DNA of 7,611 bases from an uncultured Bacteroidales bacterium (GTDB lineage Bacteria > Bacteroidota > Bacteroidia > Bacteroidales > UBA932): positions 1-7,611 of the forward strand of contig CAMCIE010000064.1 in NCBI GenBank assembly GCA_945874815.1, given 5' to 3'. The notes under the pieces are model-generated. The model was given only the letters and a program-made list of their open reading frames with translations, ran no database searches and was not told where the DNA came from. Each line of letters begins with the position of its first letter. Position 1 is the stretch's first letter. Of this stretch, positions 5,881 through 7,611 are shown one piece after another. The translations under genes were made by a program, and so were the position numbers.

Positions 5881-7611
5881 ATGGCTAAAAAGGGAATTAT
5901 TACCTTATATATATTATTATCTGTCATATCCGGATTCTCATTAGAGTCTTCCGCACGTAATCACAAGGTGGACAGTCTTGTGAATGCGGGGGATTCCTTG
6001 CGTATGCGCTACCAGTTCGAAAAGTCGCTGGCTGCATATACGAAAGCATTGGAGGAACTTACGGATTCCTCCGGTGTTGTCACCGATTCAATAAAGGCAC
6101 TTCGGATAAGTGATAATCTTCTCCTTTCGGAAAACGGCCGGAACATGGCATCGTTTGCCGGAAAACCGAATGTTATAGCCAGACACATATTTTCCATCAA
6201 GGATTTTTTCCTGTACTATCCCCTTGCCGACAAAAGCTGGAGGCTGACCCCGAACCAGCTGGATTCATCATCGGCACATCCATATTCAAAGGCCCTTTAT
6301 GCTCCGGATAATTCCGATGTCCTGTATTATTCGGCGGAGGACGGTGACGGTATCAGAAATATATACAGGACGGAGCTCCGGGACAGCGTATGGACATTCC
6401 CTTCCCTTATAAATGAACAGATTACATCTGCCTCGGATGAAATATATCCTGTTCTTTCACCTGATGGAAGGTCCTTGTATTTCGCTTCTGCCGGTCTGTA
6501 TGGAGTCGGTGGCTATGACCTATATGTGTCGGAATGGGATGATGAGGCTTCTGACTGGTCGGCTCCGCTCAATCTTGGTTTTCCATATTCTTCTCCGTCG
6601 GATGATTTCCTGCTTGTGAACACTGAGGATGGTGAATACACTTTGTTTGCGTCCAACAGGGATTGTTCCAAAGACAGCGTTTGTGTTTATGTGCTTGAAT
6701 ACGACAGCATGCCTGTCAGGAAGGCAGTTGATGACCCGGATGAGTTGCTCGAACTGTCTCGTCTTGAGCCCTCCGGAGAGGCTGTATCTGAAGGTCGCGA
6801 TGTGAATGCTGATATTCCGGAAAGTGTTGACACAAAGCGATATATGGATAAGATGGAGGAGGTTCGTGCTTTAAGGGACACTCTTTCTGCTTGTGAGACT
6901 GTGCTTGAAGACAACAGGAACAGGTTCATTCTGAGTTCCGACGAGGACGAGCGTATTGCTCTGACAAACAAGATTTTGGAGATAGAGTCTTCCATGCCGG
7001 CAATCCAGGATTCCCTTACGCGTGCGACTGAGGTTTTGAGAAAGATCGAGATGGAGTTTCTGTTCAGCGGTGTTGTCATCGATCCGGACAAGCTTATGGC
7101 TGCTGCTGACAGGGAAGTGGTAGGTGAGGCTACGAGCTACACGTTCATGAAGATGAATCCTGGTGATAAGATTGCTCTGAAGATTCTGCCGCCTCCGGTG
7201 CAGTTTGACTACACTTTCAAGATTCTTGACCAGGCCCAGATGGCGGCAGACAATACACTTCCTTCCGGTCTTGTCTATCAGATTCAGCTGTTCTCCGTCT
7301 CGTCCAAGGCTTCCCTGAAGAGTCTCAAAGGTTTGAGTCCTGTGTTTGAGGTGCAGACTCCGAACGGAAGGTTCGTCTATCGCGTCGGTCTGTTCAACAC
7401 GTACAAGGACGTGCTTGCCAAACTCAATACCGTCAAGAGACTGGGCTTCCGCAATGCTTTCATCGTTGCTTTCAATGATGGCGAAGATATAACCGTTTCA
7501 AAGGCAAGGTCCCTGGAGGCAAAACTGGCTGCAAATCCGATTTTCTATGAAGTGCTTCTGACCCCTGACGAGGGAGACCTGGATGAGGCTTCCGTCAGCG
7601 GCATCAGCCAG
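5881..7611 (+). CDS. Exported TPR-like/PD40 propeller/SPOR-domain envelope protein (partial, runs off right edge)
   Basis: 577 codons are open to the window edge with no stop. Residues 1-25 look like a signal peptide: KK, then a hydrophobic stretch ITLYILLSVISGFS, with likely cleavage after SSA at 25. No lipobox cysteine is seen, so the protein should be soluble in the periplasm or attached through its domains. Residues 32-60 form a TPR-like helical pair (AGDSLRMRYQFEKSLAAYTKAL). Residues about 136-275 hold PD40/TolB-like propeller blades, the clearest being DEIYPVLSPDGRSLYFAS at 186-203. Residues about 320-395 are charged and helical, probably coiled coil. Residues about 463-537 resemble a SPOR domain, which in other proteins binds denuded septal peptidoglycan (YQIQLFSV at 466-473, YRVGLFNTYKDV at 500-511). 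The ATG at 5881 is chosen because the signal peptide follows at once and the -7 element ends 42 nt upstream. The exact role is unknown; a cell-wall-bound scaffold or a division-linked role is an inference. Confidence 0.88.
   Translation, partial: MAKKGIITLYILLSVISGFSLESSARNHKVDSLVNAGDSLRMRYQFEKSLAAYTKALEELTDSSGVVTDSIKALRISDNLLLSENGRNMASFAGKPNVIARHIFSIKDFFLYYPLADKSWRLTPNQLDSSSAHPYSKALYAPDNSDVLYYSAEDGDGIRNIYRTELRDSVWTFPSLINEQITSASDEIYPVLSPDGRSLYFASAGLYGVGGYDLYVSEWDDEASDWSAPLNLGFPYSSPSDDFLLVNTEDGEYTLFASNRDCSKDSVCVYVLEYDSMPVRKAVDDPDELLELSRLEPSGEAVSEGRDVNADIPESVDTKRYMDKMEEVRALRDTLSACETVLEDNRNRFILSSDEDERIALTNKILEIESSMPAIQDSLTRATEVLRKIEMEFLFSGVVIDPDKLMAAADREVVGEATSYTFMKMNPGDKIALKILPPPVQFDYTFKILDQAQMAADNTLPSGLVYQIQLFSVSSKASLKSLKGLSPVFEVQTPNGRFVYRVGLFNTYKDVLAKLNTVKRLGFRNAFIVAFNDGEDITVSKARSLEAKLAANPIFYEVLLTPDEGDLDEASVSGISQ

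Noticed and set aside
5840..5944. 34-codon plus-strand frame starting at ATG 5840 and overlapping the start of the PD40/SPOR gene
   Set aside because: Its ATG lies 2 nt after the -7 element, probably before the transcription start, and the rest is an out-of-frame reading of the signal peptide region.
6687..7091. Minus-strand open frame of 134 codons inside the PD40/SPOR gene
   Set aside because: Serine-rich antisense shadow of the coiled-coil region; no domain or promoter.

Overview
The window looks like a chromosomal housekeeping segment from a member of the Bacteroidota, most likely the order Bacteroidales. Three things point there. SecD and SecF are fused in one polypeptide that begins MQSKG. 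The start regions carry the TAnnTTTG type of -7 promoter element used by this phylum. A TPR-like/PD40 propeller/SPOR envelope protein of a kind common in the phylum is also present. Genus cannot be read from the sequence.

Layout. Positions 1-2559 (minus strand) hold dnaE, the replicative DNA polymerase III alpha subunit. It runs off the left edge and is broken near 254 by an apparent deletion of about 53 nt that shifts the frame. Positions 2560-2678 contain the dnaE promoter and an intrinsic terminator for the gene upstream of it. Positions 2679-5696 (minus) encode a complete 1005-residue SecDF. Positions 5697-5880 are a divergent intergenic region with a -7 element on each strand. From 5881 to the right edge (plus) an open frame of 577 codons with no stop in the window encodes an exported TPR-like/PD40 propeller/coiled-coil/SPOR protein.

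How the genes relate. The three genes do not form one pathway. DnaE copies the chromosome. SecDF uses the proton gradient to help exported proteins clear the SecYEG channel. The plus-strand protein is predicted to be exported, presumably by Sec, and to bind peptidoglycan in the periplasm. The terminator between secDF and dnaE and the separate dnaE promoter suggest that each gene is transcribed on its own.

I see no mobile element, CRISPR array, RNA gene or defence system. The most notable point is the damage to an essential gene. The coding sequence on both sides of the junction is otherwise intact, so an assembly or sequencing error is the leading explanation, though a real mutation cannot be excluded from sequence alone.
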